A stretch of DNA of 64,000 nt. Origin: Acidobacteriota bacterium. GTDB lineage: Bacteria > Acidobacteriota > Thermoanaerobaculia > Gp7-AA8 > JAHWKK01. Of this stretch, positions 9,347 through 18,418 are shown in pieces. The notes beneath the pieces are model-generated. The model did no database searches and was not told where the DNA came from. It saw only the letters and a program-made list of their open reading frames with translations. How positions within the stretch are numbered: the stretch's first letter is position 1; each line of letters opens with the position of its first letter. The stretch spans positions 62,001-126,000 of the forward strand of contig JAHWKK010000007.1 in the NCBI GenBank assembly GCA_019347945.1. Reading direction: 5' to 3'. The position numbers were made by a program, and so were the translations under genes.

Positions 9347-10159
9347 ATGGTGAAGCCGCTGATCGGGCTCCTGACGGATTTCGGTGTCCGGGATTCGTAT
9401 GTCGCGCAGGTGAAGCTGGTCATTGCCGGAAGGGCGGACTGTGATCTGGTCGATCTGAGTCACGAGATCGGACCTCAGGACGTGACGGGAGCGGGCATTT
9501 TTCTTCGCGAGATCCGGTCGGTCCTCGCTCGGGCGGAGATCCCGCGGCCGGTCATCATTGTCGCCATCGTCGACCCCGGCGTCGGTACGGATCGAAAGAT
9601 CGTCTGCGTGCGGAACGGGCGAGAGACGGTGCTGGCTCCGGACAACGGCATTCTTCCGATCGCCTATGGGGAAGCGCCTGAAATAGTCCGCGAAGTGAAC
9701 AACGAACGGCTCTTTCTCCGAAGCGGGAGTCGGACGTTCCACGGAAGGGACCGGTTCGCCCCGGTTGCGGCGGCGCTCGCGGCCGGCCTCGCTCTCGAGG
9801 AGCTCGGGCCTCCGCTCGACTGGTCGAGACTCGCTCGCGTCGGTTGGCAGGATCCGGTGTACGAAGCCGAGCTCGCGCGCGGCTCGATCGTATCGACGGA
9901 CCATTTCGGAAATCTGATCACTGATATCGAGGCCGATCGGATTGCCCATCTCGCGCCTTACGAGGTGACTGTCGGGGATCGTACGATCAGGATGATCCAC
10001 GCGAACTACTCCGATGCGGGGCGGTCGAACGAGCCGTTTCTCATCATCGGATCGCGCAACACCCTGGAGATATCGGTAAACCGAGGAAGTGCGGCACAGC
10101 TCCTGCAGCCGGAGCCGTTTGACGAAATAATCGTAAGATCAACCAAACGAGAGAGTTAA
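9347..10159 (+). CDS. SAM hydrolase / SAM hydroxide adenosyltransferase (DUF62)
   Basis: Members of this family hydrolyse S-adenosylmethionine to adenosine and methionine and are related to fluorinase and chlorinase. The 270-residue protein carries LLTDFGVRDSYVAQVK at the N-terminus, VDPGVGTDRK at about 84 and APDNGIL at about 104. These bind SAM and the nucleophilic water. FHGRDRFAPVAAAL and DHFGNLITDI complete the signature. Its physiological role is not established. Its TAA stop is immediately followed by the ATG of the transpeptidase gene, so the two are cotranscribed. Confidence 0.9.
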   Translation: MVKPLIGLLTDFGVRDSYVAQVKLVIAGRADCDLVDLSHEIGPQDVTGAGIFLREIRSVLARAEIPRPVIIVAIVDPGVGTDRKIVCVRNGRETVLAPDNGILPIAYGEAPEIVREVNNERLFLRSGSRTFHGRDRFAPVAAALAAGLALEELGPPLDWSRLARVGWQDPVYEAELARGSIVSTDHFGNLITDIEADRIAHLAPYEVTVGDRTIRMIHANYSDAGRSNEPFLIIGSRNTLEISVNRGSAAQLLQPEPFDEIIVRSTKRES

Positions 10160-11818
10160 ATGGCATATCGTACGACGCGACGAAGCAAGCTCACCCCGAT
10201 CCTTTTCACCCTCGTCATCCTCGCGGCGCTCGCCTGGTGGCTTGCCGGCATCCCACTATCCAACGCGAGGGACGCATGGGCCGCTGGAGATTACGCGGCG
10301 GCGAAGGCCTCGCTCGACAGGGGATCCCGCTTTCACCTGAGGCCGGCCGACTACGAACATCTCTATGCGGCGGTGCATCTCAGCGCCGGAGAGGATGCGG
10401 CTGCGAGGCCGTATCTCGAGAGCCTGGCTCAGAGAGACGCCGATTTTTTCTCTCCGATCTCGAAGTCGGAAGTCGCGGAACGTCTGGTGCGGGAGGGCCG
10501 CTATCAGGCGCTCATCGACTACGACACGATGGTCGATGAACGGCGTTCCGCGCCCGATCTGGCGATGTACCGGGCTGCGGCTCTGGCAGGAACCGGTGAG
10601 CTCGACAGCGCGCGATCGACTTTCGCAACGCTCGATGAAGGGAGTTTGCCGAAGGATCGTTACTCGACGCTTCAGCGTGCGATCGATCAGCGAGAAGAAG
10701 GGACCTATCCTCTTTTGCTCGATCGCGAGGGCGGTGTGATCGCGAGCTGGAACTCCGGAAACAACGACCTTGTGGCCGTCGACACGTCGTTTCTTCCTCT
10801 GGTGGATCGTGCGGGTGGAGCGGCATCGATCGAAGCGAATCTGGACTTCTCGACGGTCATCGGCCAGATCCAGACGACTCTCGATCCTTCCATCCAGCGA
10901 GCCGCTCGCGATGCCCTCGGCTCGCACAGAGGCTCGATTGTCGTGATCGATCCGGAGACACACGAGATTCTCGCGATGGCATCGTCGAAGGGAGATGGCG
11001 AAGAGCAGAACCTGGCGCTCGGAGCGACTTACGAAATGGCGTCGGTGATCAAGCCGCTCACGGCGGTTCAGGCGCTGCAGTCAGGTGTCGATCTCGGCGC
11101 GCTCTTCCCGATCGAATGCCAGGGATTCTCGATCATCGATGGCCGGCAGTTTTTCGACTGGGCGAGACACGGGACGGTTGCGGGCCTCGACGAAGCGATG
11201 GCGGTCTCCTGCAATGTCGCATTCGGTGCGGTGGCGCTCGAGCTCGGTGCTCCGCAGATCATCCCCTGGATGAAGTCGGTGGGATTCGGAACGAGTGTCG
11301 ACCTCGGGTTGATCCGGACCGGTCTCGGCACGCTCGTCGGCGATCCCCTCACCGACTTTCAGACGGCGAACCTCGGAATCGGGCTCGACCATTACCGGAT
11401 CAACACGATTCACCTCGCGATGATCGGAGACATGCTCGCGAATCGAGGCGTCTGGTCGCGACCGGTACTCGTTTCGAAGAGGTACTCGATTCTCGGTGAT
11501 GAGTTGGCGGCGGAACCGCCGCAGGTCGGAACACGCGTAGCCGACCCGGAAGCGGTGGAGAGAACGCTGCAGGCGATGGAAGCCGTCGTCGAGAACGATC
11601 GTGGCACGGGACGAGGGGCCAGAGTCGAGGGGCTCGACTACAGCATGAAAACAGGAACCTCCGGCTCGCGACCGTTCGATGCGCTGATCGTCGCAATCGT
11701 TCCGACGGAGAACCCGACGATGGTCGTGGCGCTGATCGCCGAGGGGGTGGGGCCTGCCGAACACGAGGGCGCGAGAATCATGCACTCCTTCCTCGAAAAG
11801 GTGCGAGGTCGGTTCTGA
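10160..11818 (+). CDS. Penicillin-binding protein, transpeptidase class, with TPR-like N-terminus
   Basis: One membrane helix (about residues 12-30) is followed by a helical, TPR-like region (about 35-180) and then a penicillin-binding transpeptidase domain. The catalytic set is visible: SVIK (SxxK, about 295), SCN (about 352) and KTGTS (about 497). The enzyme should crosslink peptidoglycan in the periplasm. At 552 residues it lacks the glycosyltransferase domain of class A PBPs and the usual PBP dimerisation domain seen in FtsI. The start abuts the stop of the DUF62 gene. The exact cell-cycle role cannot be told. Confidence 0.87.
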   Translation: MAYRTTRRSKLTPILFTLVILAALAWWLAGIPLSNARDAWAAGDYAAAKASLDRGSRFHLRPADYEHLYAAVHLSAGEDAAARPYLESLAQRDADFFSPISKSEVAERLVREGRYQALIDYDTMVDERRSAPDLAMYRAAALAGTGELDSARSTFATLDEGSLPKDRYSTLQRAIDQREEGTYPLLLDREGGVIASWNSGNNDLVAVDTSFLPLVDRAGGAASIEANLDFSTVIGQIQTTLDPSIQRAARDALGSHRGSIVVIDPETHEILAMASSKGDGEEQNLALGATYEMASVIKPLTAVQALQSGVDLGALFPIECQGFSIIDGRQFFDWARHGTVAGLDEAMAVSCNVAFGAVALELGAPQIIPWMKSVGFGTSVDLGLIRTGLGTLVGDPLTDFQTANLGIGLDHYRINTIHLAMIGDMLANRGVWSRPVLVSKRYSILGDELAAEPPQVGTRVADPEAVERTLQAMEAVVENDRGTGRGARVEGLDYSMKTGTSGSRPFDALIVAIVPTENPTMVVALIAEGVGPAEHEGARIMHSFLEKVRGRF

Positions 11819-11856
11819 GCGGTTCGAGCGCTTATACTTGAGCCTCAGGTGAGAGT

Positions 11857-12237
11857 TTGAGAGAGCGGCGCCGTCACGAGAGATACGAGACCCCATCGAT
11901 CCCCGTCCAGCTGTCGGATATCGACGCCCAGCTGGTCGACCTGAGTCTGTCGGGCGCCGCGGTAACCCACCGCTCTCCGATCCATGCTGGTGAGAGCTGC
12001 ACGCTCGTGTTTCCCAGCTACACCGGGTTCTACATTCCCTGCGAGGTCCTTCGATCGGTCGTCCAGGTCCAGGAAGGCTCGCGGGGGCGCGAATACGTTT
12101 TTCGCTCCTCGCTCACCTTCCTCGAGAGTCCTGAAGAGCAGAGCTCGGCTCTGGTCGAGTTCCTCAATCTGCAGATTCGCCGGCTCGAAGCCGCGAGGGA
12201 AGCGGCACGCGAGCGGGACGAACGGGACCACGACTGA
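11857..12237 (+). CDS. PilZ domain protein
   Basis: PilZ domains usually bind cyclic di-GMP. This 126-residue protein has RRRHERYE near the N-terminus (RxxxR) and DLSLSGAAV about 25 residues later (D/NxSxxG), the two ligand-binding motifs. The C-terminus is a charged helix rich in Arg and Glu. The start is TTG at 11857, preceded by AGGTGA. It stands 38 bases after the transpeptidase gene. Its output partner is not evident. Confidence 0.85.
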   Translation: MRERRRHERYETPSIPVQLSDIDAQLVDLSLSGAAVTHRSPIHAGESCTLVFPSYTGFYIPCEVLRSVVQVQEGSRGREYVFRSSLTFLESPEEQSSALVEFLNLQIRRLEAAREAARERDERDHD

Positions 12238-12239
12238 TC

Positions 12240-13190
12240 TCAGATCCGGCTTCCGGGAGGGGTGAGCGAGTCGTTGATCGCGATTGCCGCGATGGCTCCG
12301 TCCGAAGCGGCAGTGATGGCGAGCTTCGACCCGGGCGTCAGGTCGCCGATGGCATAAACGCCCTTCACGGAAGTCAGCCCATGCTCGTCGACCACGATGT
12401 CGATTGTCTTACTCGAGATCTCGCATCCCAGTTGTTCGGCGAGGTCTGAAGTTCGATGGCAGCCGACGGCGAAAAAGATGGCCTCGATGTCCGGTGTTGC
12501 GCCACTGTCGAGCACGACGCCGCCGACACTCCTCTCATCTTTTGGCTCAATCTTCAGAATCTTCTCCCGATTGATCTGAACACCCCTCGCCGCCAGCTTG
12601 CTCGATTGCTCCTCCGAAAAAGAAGGCTCTTCGGAGTTGGTGAAGATCGTCACGTCGTCGGACCAGATCAGAAGCCGTAGCGCTATGTGACCCGCCCCTT
12701 CGCCGCTCCCGATGACGCCGATCTTCATGTCGCTCACTTCGAAGCCGTCGCAATCGGGACAGTGATAGATCCCCCGGCCGTAGGACTCTTTCAGTCCCGG
12801 GATGTCGGGAAGCACGTCCCGGACGCCGTACGCGAGCACCACGCGGCGCGCACGGGCTTCGCAGCTGTCGGAGATGACGAGAAAACAATCGCCGTCTCTT
12901 TCAATCGATCGAACCGGAGAGTTTTCGATTACTACGCCCGCCTCACGCGCCTCTTCCCGGCCTCTGGCCAGGAGCTCGCGGGGAGGAATCGAGGCCTGTC
13001 CGAGAAAGCCGTGAATCGCGAGGGATGCGGCGTTCCGCGGCTCACCGGAGTCGAAAATCAGAACCCTTCGCCGAAACCGCCCTAGGAAGATTCCGCAGGT
13101 CAGTCCGGCCGGTCCGCCCCCGACGATCGCACAGTCCCAAACTTTGCCGTTGCCGATGTCGTTCTTTAGAGGTTCATCACCGTTTCGCAT
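12240..13190 (-). CDS. Thioredoxin-reductase-like FAD/NAD(P) oxidoreductase
   Basis: The product is a two-domain flavoprotein. The FAD-binding GGGPAGL is near the N-terminus, the redox pair CPDC lies in HCPDCDGFE, the NAD(P)-binding GSGEGAG follows, and the FAD-binding GVYAIGDLT is near the C-terminus. The length of about 316 residues from ATG 13190 fits thioredoxin reductase; an in-frame start at 13220 adds ten doubtful residues. CPDC instead of CATC marks a divergent subgroup, so the electron acceptor is uncertain. No thioredoxin gene is adjacent. Confidence 0.83.
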   Translation of the reverse strand: MRNGDEPLKNDIGNGKVWDCAIVGGGPAGLTCGIFLGRFRRRVLIFDSGEPRNAASLAIHGFLGQASIPPRELLARGREEAREAGVVIENSPVRSIERDGDCFLVISDSCEARARRVVLAYGVRDVLPDIPGLKESYGRGIYHCPDCDGFEVSDMKIGVIGSGEGAGHIALRLLIWSDDVTIFTNSEEPSFSEEQSSKLAARGVQINREKILKIEPKDERSVGGVVLDSGATPDIEAIFFAVGCHRTSDLAEQLGCEISSKTIDIVVDEHGLTSVKGVYAIGDLTPGSKLAITAASDGAIAAIAINDSLTPPGSRI

Positions 13191-13226
13191 TCGACGTGGA
13201 GTATATGGCCCCGCGAGCACGGGGTC

Positions 13227-14111
13227 TCAGCGATCTCGATTGTCGGCCGGCATCGCAATGATCGAAACGCTCGCTCCCTCGAACTGGCGTTCGTCGCCCG
13301 GACTGAGGTGGATCACGAGGCTGTAAATGCCCGGGCCCTGGTCGAGGAGGACCTTCATGCTGAACCTCCCGTTTCCGGTTCCTCCATCGTTTCTGATGAA
13401 TCGAGGCCGTTGCGGGAAGTCATAGCTTCTGATCGCGTCCGCCTGCTCGGGAGATATCGGCCGCGGAAGCGGCTCCCAGTGAACGGATATTTCGAGAAGC
13501 TCCATCCCTTTTTCGACGACGCCCTCGAGGTGCACGGGCGATCCGGCCGCGGTGATTGCCGGGATCTCGGAGGTCCAGGAGACGTACCTGCGCGCGAACG
13601 CTTCGACGAAGCGGAGCTCACCACCCGAGACGGCATAGCCGAGGCCGACGTGAGTCGCCCATGGATCGAGAATCGACCGGCGGTGCCCGTCGAAAGGAGG
13701 GATCTCGGTGACCATCTCATTGTGAGAGCGGATGAGCAAACCTTCCACCGCTGCGGTCGGGATTGTCCTCGGAGAGGACCAGGACGCGACGTTCTCCGAG
13801 ATGTAGCCGTGAACGCCCGACATCGAGTAGCGGAGGTAGGGAGGCAAGCCGTCGGTGGAAAAGTGTCCATGTGTCCGGTCGTGGATGAGGCGAGCGCAAC
13901 GCAACGAAGCGATCTCGGAGAGCTCGGTGTCGAGGGCGACCGTGGCGAGCCCGTGCCTCGAGCGGTCGCGGTTGATCCGGTCGAGAAGCCGCATCAGAAC
14001 TTCCGCGCTCGAGCTCTCCGCGCCGGCCCTTGTTTCAGTCTCCGCAGCGTTCGGTTGCGGGGATACCGAACAGAGAAGCAGCATGAGCGACCAGATCGGA
14101 ATCGACCTCAT
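13227..14111 (-). CDS. Secreted CAP/SCP-domain protein
   Basis: ATG at 14111 overlaps the stop of the upstream glycosyltransferase gene (ATGA) and gives a signal peptide (IPIWSLMLLLCSVSPQPNA). The CAP domain (about residues 35-170) shows the family marks THGHFSTDGLPPYLRY, SENVAS, IRSHNEM and HRRSILDPWATHVGLGYA. A C-terminal beta-rich region of about 110 residues has no family I recognise. CAP proteins are secreted and often cysteine-rich or wall-associated; the function of this one is unknown. An in-frame start at 14183 would overlap the neighbour and destroy the signal peptide. Confidence 0.82.
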   Translation of the reverse strand: MRSIPIWSLMLLLCSVSPQPNAAETETRAGAESSSAEVLMRLLDRINRDRSRHGLATVALDTELSEIASLRCARLIHDRTHGHFSTDGLPPYLRYSMSGVHGYISENVASWSSPRTIPTAAVEGLLIRSHNEMVTEIPPFDGHRRSILDPWATHVGLGYAVSGGELRFVEAFARRYVSWTSEIPAITAAGSPVHLEGVVEKGMELLEISVHWEPLPRPISPEQADAIRSYDFPQRPRFIRNDGGTGNGRFSMKVLLDQGPGIYSLVIHLSPGDERQFEGASVSIIAMPADNRDR

Positions 14112-15124
14112 TTCGCGTCGCCTCCCTGAAGCCTCGATCGGAAGAACTCTTCGAGGCGGTTTCCAACGTTCCGGGCCCGCCACTGTTCGGCGACTTTTCT
14201 ACCGAGGGCTGAGTGAAGCTGGCGGAGCTCGCGATTGTCGAGAAGTTCCGCGAGAGCATCTCCCATCGCGACTGCATCGTCCTCATCGACGAAGGTCGCA
14301 AAACGCTGGTCCGGGGAAAAGGATCGGTACGAAGGGATGCGCGTCAGGATGACGGGAATGCCGGTGGCCATCGCTTCTGCGGCATGAAGACCGAAGCCTT
14401 CCTCCCGGCGGGAGGGACCGAGGACGACATCGATGGTGCGGACGAGCTTCGCCATTTCCGGCGCGGAAAGCGCGGCGTGAAATTCGGCGACGTGCTCCAG
14501 CGGCTCGGCTCCCCCCGGCCGCCACGGGGAGACGCGGACCAGGTCGAAGCTGGCACCGCGGAATCGCGCGTGGAGCGCGGCGTCGTAGCCGGTATCGATT
14601 CCTTTGATGTCAATCTCGGCGGCTCCCGGCAGAAGAACTCGAAGTGGGGAGCTTTCGGGCTCTTTAGGCTGGTAGAAATCATCATCGACGATCTGACCGA
14701 TCCAGGTGACGTCCGATGTGAAGGGGGAGATCAGTGCCTCGAGATGCCTCCCCACCACGAGCTTCGGTATTGGCAACGAGTAAATTCTCTCGATCTCCTC
14801 ACGTTCGTCCTGGTAGAAGGAGAAGGAGCCCTCGTAACCCTGGCAGAGATGGACGGCGCGATCCCCGGCAAGCCGGTATGCGGGCTCGACCGTTTTCCAG
14901 AATGTCCCGACGACGAAATCGAACCCGCCCGCGTCGAGCTCGCCGAAATCGGAGACGTAGATCCAGTTTGCGGCGGACGATCTCCAGGTCAGAGGCTGAC
15001 CTTTGGTCGCGATCGACACGTGATGATTTCGGCGGATCAACTCGTCTGCGTGTGCGAGCTGAACGCGAACTCCGCCCGACAGATCGGTGTCTTCCATGAG
15101 GTAGAGGATCCGGAGAGCGGGCAT
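14108..15124 (-). CDS. Glycosyltransferase, GT4-like GT-B fold
   Basis: The 338-residue protein has the GT-B layout. The N-terminal half begins LRILYLMEDTDLSGGVRVQLAHADEL. The C-terminal half carries GPSRREEGFGLHAAEAMATGIPVI, the E-x7-E nucleotide-sugar motif of GT4 enzymes. It should add a sugar from a nucleotide or lipid donor, probably to a surface glycan; acceptor and donor are unknown. It is the first gene of a two-gene unit with the CAP-domain gene and is divergent from the H1-like gene. Confidence 0.82.
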   Translation of the reverse strand: MPALRILYLMEDTDLSGGVRVQLAHADELIRRNHHVSIATKGQPLTWRSSAANWIYVSDFGELDAGGFDFVVGTFWKTVEPAYRLAGDRAVHLCQGYEGSFSFYQDEREEIERIYSLPIPKLVVGRHLEALISPFTSDVTWIGQIVDDDFYQPKEPESSPLRVLLPGAAEIDIKGIDTGYDAALHARFRGASFDLVRVSPWRPGGAEPLEHVAEFHAALSAPEMAKLVRTIDVVLGPSRREEGFGLHAAEAMATGIPVILTRIPSYRSFSPDQRFATFVDEDDAVAMGDALAELLDNRELRQLHSALGRKVAEQWRARNVGNRLEEFFRSRLQGGDAK

Positions 15125-15190
15125 GGTCGGCGCGGACTATACAACGTCGAAACGGATCGGAGATTCGGGGCCGGCACCCATTCGGTTACG

Positions 15191-15250
15191 AATCAATTTT
15201 TCGGACATTGATTTTTCGTCTACATCTGGATTAAAAATTGTGGTATAAAT
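15191..15250 (+). promoter_or_regulatory. AT-rich upstream region of the H1-like gene with inverted repeat
   Basis: This stretch is markedly AT-rich against its GC-rich surroundings. It holds an inverted repeat, AATCAAT (15191-15197) and ATTGATT (15207-15213), nine bases apart, and a TATAAAT (15244-15250) that could serve as a -10 box for the gene at 15321. No convincing -35 is at 17 bases. Operator and promoter roles are inferred from position only. Confidence 0.45.
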
Positions 15251-15320
15251 TCCCTTGAAGAATTACGTGAAGTTTAGGGAGCGATTTTTCGAAAGATCTG
15301 GTGGGACGAAAGGAGACATC

Positions 15321-15692
15321 ATGGCAGTGAAAAAGAGAGCAGCAAAACGGAAACCGGCGAAGAGAAAAGCAGCGAAGAAACCGGCAAAGCGGAAAGCAGC
15401 GAAGCGTCCGGCGAAGAAGCGGACCGCGAAGAAGCGAACCGCGAAGAAGCGCCCGGCGAAGAAGGCTGCAAAGAAACGCAGCGCGAAGAAGCGCCCGGCG
15501 AAAAAGTCTGCGAAGAAGAAATCTGCGAAGAAGCGCCCGGCAAAGCGCAAAGCTGGGAAGAAGCGTCCGGCAAAGAAGAGGACAGCCAAAAAGTCGACGA
15601 AGAAGGCTGCCAGAAAGCCGGCTCGGAAGAAATCAAGACGAAGAACGACGAAAAAGGCAGCTCCGGCAACGCCGCCAGCTGCAACGCCGTAA
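15321..15692 (+). CDS. Histone H1-like lysine/alanine-rich DNA-binding protein
   Basis: ATG at 15321 with AGGAG five bases upstream encodes 123 residues made almost entirely of Lys, Ala, Arg and Pro. It is built from repeats of the type AKKRxAKK and ends in a short neutral tail (APATPPAATP). Such proteins resemble the C-terminal tail of eukaryotic H1 and bacterial Hc1/AlgP-like proteins, and compact DNA or RNA non-specifically. A terminator follows immediately. The tail of L17 in this window has the same composition. The degree of repetition makes length changes by slippage likely. Confidence 0.85.
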   Translation: MAVKKRAAKRKPAKRKAAKKPAKRKAAKRPAKKRTAKKRTAKKRPAKKAAKKRSAKKRPAKKSAKKKSAKKRPAKRKAGKKRPAKKRTAKKSTKKAARKPARKKSRRRTTKKAAPATPPAATP

Positions 15693-15709
15693 GCGAAAAG
15701 GCTCCCTTG

Positions 15710-15748
15710 ACGCCACCGTGGCTCAGGCCGCGGTGGCGTTTTTTTTTG
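15710..15748 (+). terminator. Rho-independent terminator of the H1-like gene
   Basis: A stem of about 9 bp (ACGCCACCG at 15710-15718, CGGTGGCGT at 15731-15739) is followed by an uninterrupted run of T. It lies 18 bases after the stop of the H1-like gene and ends 28 bases before the ppc start, so ppc must have its own start signal or depend on readthrough. Confidence 0.9.
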
Positions 15749-15776
15749 CACGAAACTTTCATAAGGTGGGAGTACC

Positions 15777-18389
15777 GTGTCCGATCCGCTCCAGGCGCTG
15801 CGCGACGATGTCCGGATGCTCGGGACCGAGCTCGGCTCGGTCATCCGCGCGTTCGAAGGAGATCGGATCTTCGATCTGGTCGAGGAAATTCGGGATCTTT
15901 CGAAACGGGTGCGGCAGGGTGACGAGTCGGAGCTCGAGACGCTCCGCTCACTCCTTCTGGGCCTGAGCGTCGAGCAATCGCGAATCATCGCCAGATGCTT
16001 TACACAGTTTCTCAACCTCTCGAATGTCGCGGAGCAACACCACCGGATTCGCCGCCGTCAGGAAAAGGAGAGAGCGGGGCTGGTTCCTCAGGGATCTCTC
16101 GCCGATGTTGCGCGGAGGCTGATCGACGGCGGCAGAACGGCATCGGAGATCCTGGAGACCTTCGATCGCATTCGGATCGAGGTCGTGCTCACCGCCCATC
16201 CGACGGAGGTCCTGCGCCGGACCATTCTGATGCTCAACCGGAAAGTCGGCGAGTTGCTGGCGGCGCTCGACTCGTCGGAACTGACTCCTCGGGCGTCAAG
16301 CAGACTCCACGATGATCTCCGGCGAACGATCGAGATCCTTTGGAAAACCGAAGAAATCCGGCACGAAAAGCCTTCGGCGATCTACGAGGCGCGCGGGGGG
16401 CTGATGATTTTCGAGCAGACCATATGGAACGCCGTTCCTGAAGTGGTCCGCCGGATGGAGGAAGATCTGGAAACGATCGGAATCCAGCAGGATCCATCGT
16501 TCTCCCCGTTCCGTTTCGGTTCGTGGGCGGGTGGAGACCGTGACGGCAACCCGAACGTCACCGTGGGTGTCACGCGGCGAACCGCGCTTCGCGCGCGCTG
16601 GCTCGCGGCGGTCCTGTACCAGAGAGAGATCTCGCAACTGCGGAGCGACCTCTCCCTGAAGGAAGCCTCCGATGAGCTCCGAGCGATGTCTGGTGAGAAC
16701 GCGGAGCCCTACCGCGAAGTCCTCCATCAGCTCGAGCAGCGGCTTCGGACGACGATCGAGCAGGTCGAGCGGGCCCTCGAGGACGAAACCTACCAGCCCG
16801 GCGATCTGGTCAGGCACGAAGAGCTCCGGCAGCCGCTGATGGCCTGCTGGCGATCGCTGATCGAAACGGGCCACGAGACGATCGCGCGGGGCGGGCTTCT
16901 CGATCTGCTGCGCCGCGCCGCCACCTTCGGAGTGACGCTCGCGAAACTCGACGTCCGTCAGGAGGCGGGCAGGCACGACCTGGCGATCGCGGCGGCGACG
17001 GGGCTTCCGTTCGACCAATGGCCGCCGAGGCAGCGGGAGGAGTGGCTGCTGGAGCAGCTGGCAGATCCGACTCCGGCCGACGTCGATCAGGATCTCGACC
17101 CGGAGTCCCTCGAAACACTCGAGACCTTCCGGATGATCGGGTCGCTGCCGGAGGAGACATTCGGCGCGTATGTCATCTCGATGGCCGCATCCCCCGCCGA
17201 CGTGCTCGCCGTCGAGTGGCTTCAGCGAAAGATCGGCCGGTCTTCGCTTCGTGTCGTTCCCCTCTTCGAGACCCTCGAAGATCTTCAAAATGCGCGCGCG
17301 ACGATGGAGCGGCTGTTCGCCATCGACTGGTACCGGGAAGTCTGCGGCTCGAGCCAGGAGATCATGCTCGGCTATTCCGATTCAGCCCGTGACGGAAGCC
17401 GTCTCGCTGCGAACTGGGCGCTTTACCAGACGCAGGAAGATCTTGCGGGGCTGGCGCGACGGGAATCGTGGAACCTGACGATCTTTCATGGACGGGGAGG
17501 AACGATCAGCCGCGGAGGCGGCCCCACCCGTGTCGCCATCCGGTCGCAGCCGCCCGAAAGTATCGACGGTCGGATGCGGGTCACCGAACAGGGGGAGATG
17601 ATTCAGGCTCGTTTCGGTCTGGAGGAAATTGCCGAGCGAACCCTCGAAGTCTATGTTTCGTCGATCCTCGAAGCGGCCCTCACCCCGCCAACCGAGGTGA
17701 GGCGGGAATGGCGGGAGCTGATGAGCAGGATCAGCGCGACTTCCGCCGATTCGTACCGCGAGATCGTTTACTCCACACCGAGCTTCGTCGATTATTTCCG
17801 GCACGCCACTCCGGAGCCCGAGCTCGGAATGCTCAACATCGGGAGCCGTCCGGCGAGGAGACGCGCGGGAGGAGGGGTCGAGAGCCTCCGTGCGATCCCC
17901 TGGGTGTTCGCGTGGACACAGACGAGACTGCTTCTTCCGGCATGGCTCGGCGCCGATGAGGCTCTCCACGAAGCGATCGAGGAGGGGCATCTGTCGACGC
18001 TGAGGGAAATGTACGAGCAGTGGCCATTCTTTCAATCGACGATCGATCTGATCGAGATGGTTCTCGCGAAGTCATCACCCTCGATCGCCGCTCGCTACGA
18101 CGCAGTTCTGGTCCCCGATGATCTCCGTGACCTCGGAGAGACGCTGCGCGAGCGGCTCGCACGAGCGGTCGCGGTCATCGGGAAGGTCACCGGAAGAGCG
18201 AACCTGCTCGACCAGAACCGTGTGCTGCAACGCTCGATCGAAGTCCGGAATCCTTACGTCGATCCGATCAACCTGATTCAGGTCGAAGTACTCCGAAGGC
18301 TCCGGGAGGAAGGGCACGCTGAAGGGTTGTTCGAGGCCTTCGTCACTACGGTCAATGGAATCGCTGCCGGAATGCGAAACACAGGCTGA
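15777..18389 (+). CDS. ppc: Phosphoenolpyruvate carboxylase
   Basis: The enzyme carboxylates PEP with bicarbonate to give oxaloacetate, refilling the TCA cycle. At 870 residues it is full length. Catalytic marks are VVLTAHPTEV (about 137), GSWAGGDRDGNP (about 248), MLGYSDSARDG (about 529) and FHGRGGTISRGGGP (about 570). The C-terminus ends MRNTG where the family has QNTG. The start is GTG at 15777 with AAGGTGGGAG upstream. icd in this window is another TCA enzyme but is not linked. Confidence 0.96.
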   Translation: MSDPLQALRDDVRMLGTELGSVIRAFEGDRIFDLVEEIRDLSKRVRQGDESELETLRSLLLGLSVEQSRIIARCFTQFLNLSNVAEQHHRIRRRQEKERAGLVPQGSLADVARRLIDGGRTASEILETFDRIRIEVVLTAHPTEVLRRTILMLNRKVGELLAALDSSELTPRASSRLHDDLRRTIEILWKTEEIRHEKPSAIYEARGGLMIFEQTIWNAVPEVVRRMEEDLETIGIQQDPSFSPFRFGSWAGGDRDGNPNVTVGVTRRTALRARWLAAVLYQREISQLRSDLSLKEASDELRAMSGENAEPYREVLHQLEQRLRTTIEQVERALEDETYQPGDLVRHEELRQPLMACWRSLIETGHETIARGGLLDLLRRAATFGVTLAKLDVRQEAGRHDLAIAAATGLPFDQWPPRQREEWLLEQLADPTPADVDQDLDPESLETLETFRMIGSLPEETFGAYVISMAASPADVLAVEWLQRKIGRSSLRVVPLFETLEDLQNARATMERLFAIDWYREVCGSSQEIMLGYSDSARDGSRLAANWALYQTQEDLAGLARRESWNLTIFHGRGGTISRGGGPTRVAIRSQPPESIDGRMRVTEQGEMIQARFGLEEIAERTLEVYVSSILEAALTPPTEVRREWRELMSRISATSADSYREIVYSTPSFVDYFRHATPEPELGMLNIGSRPARRRAGGGVESLRAIPWVFAWTQTRLLLPAWLGADEALHEAIEEGHLSTLREMYEQWPFFQSTIDLIEMVLAKSSPSIAARYDAVLVPDDLRDLGETLRERLARAVAVIGKVTGRANLLDQNRVLQRSIEVRNPYVDPINLIQVEVLRRLREEGHAEGLFEAFVTTVNGIAAGMRNTG

Positions 18390-18418
18390 GTTATCTTTGC
18401 CGTTGAACCAGCCGGCCG

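Noticed and set aside
12240-13190. Thioredoxin-reductase-like protein as a selenoprotein
   Set aside because: Its redox motif CPDC is encoded by ordinary cysteine codons and the frame contains no internal TGA.
15263-16015. Phe/Ala-rich minus-strand frame opposite the H1-like gene
   Set aside because: It is the complement of Lys codon repeats; the plus strand has a ribosome site, a matching terminator and a known protein type.
16296-17288. Long minus-strand frame inside ppc
   Set aside because: It is an antisense shadow of a high-GC gene with all PEP carboxylase motifs on the plus strand.
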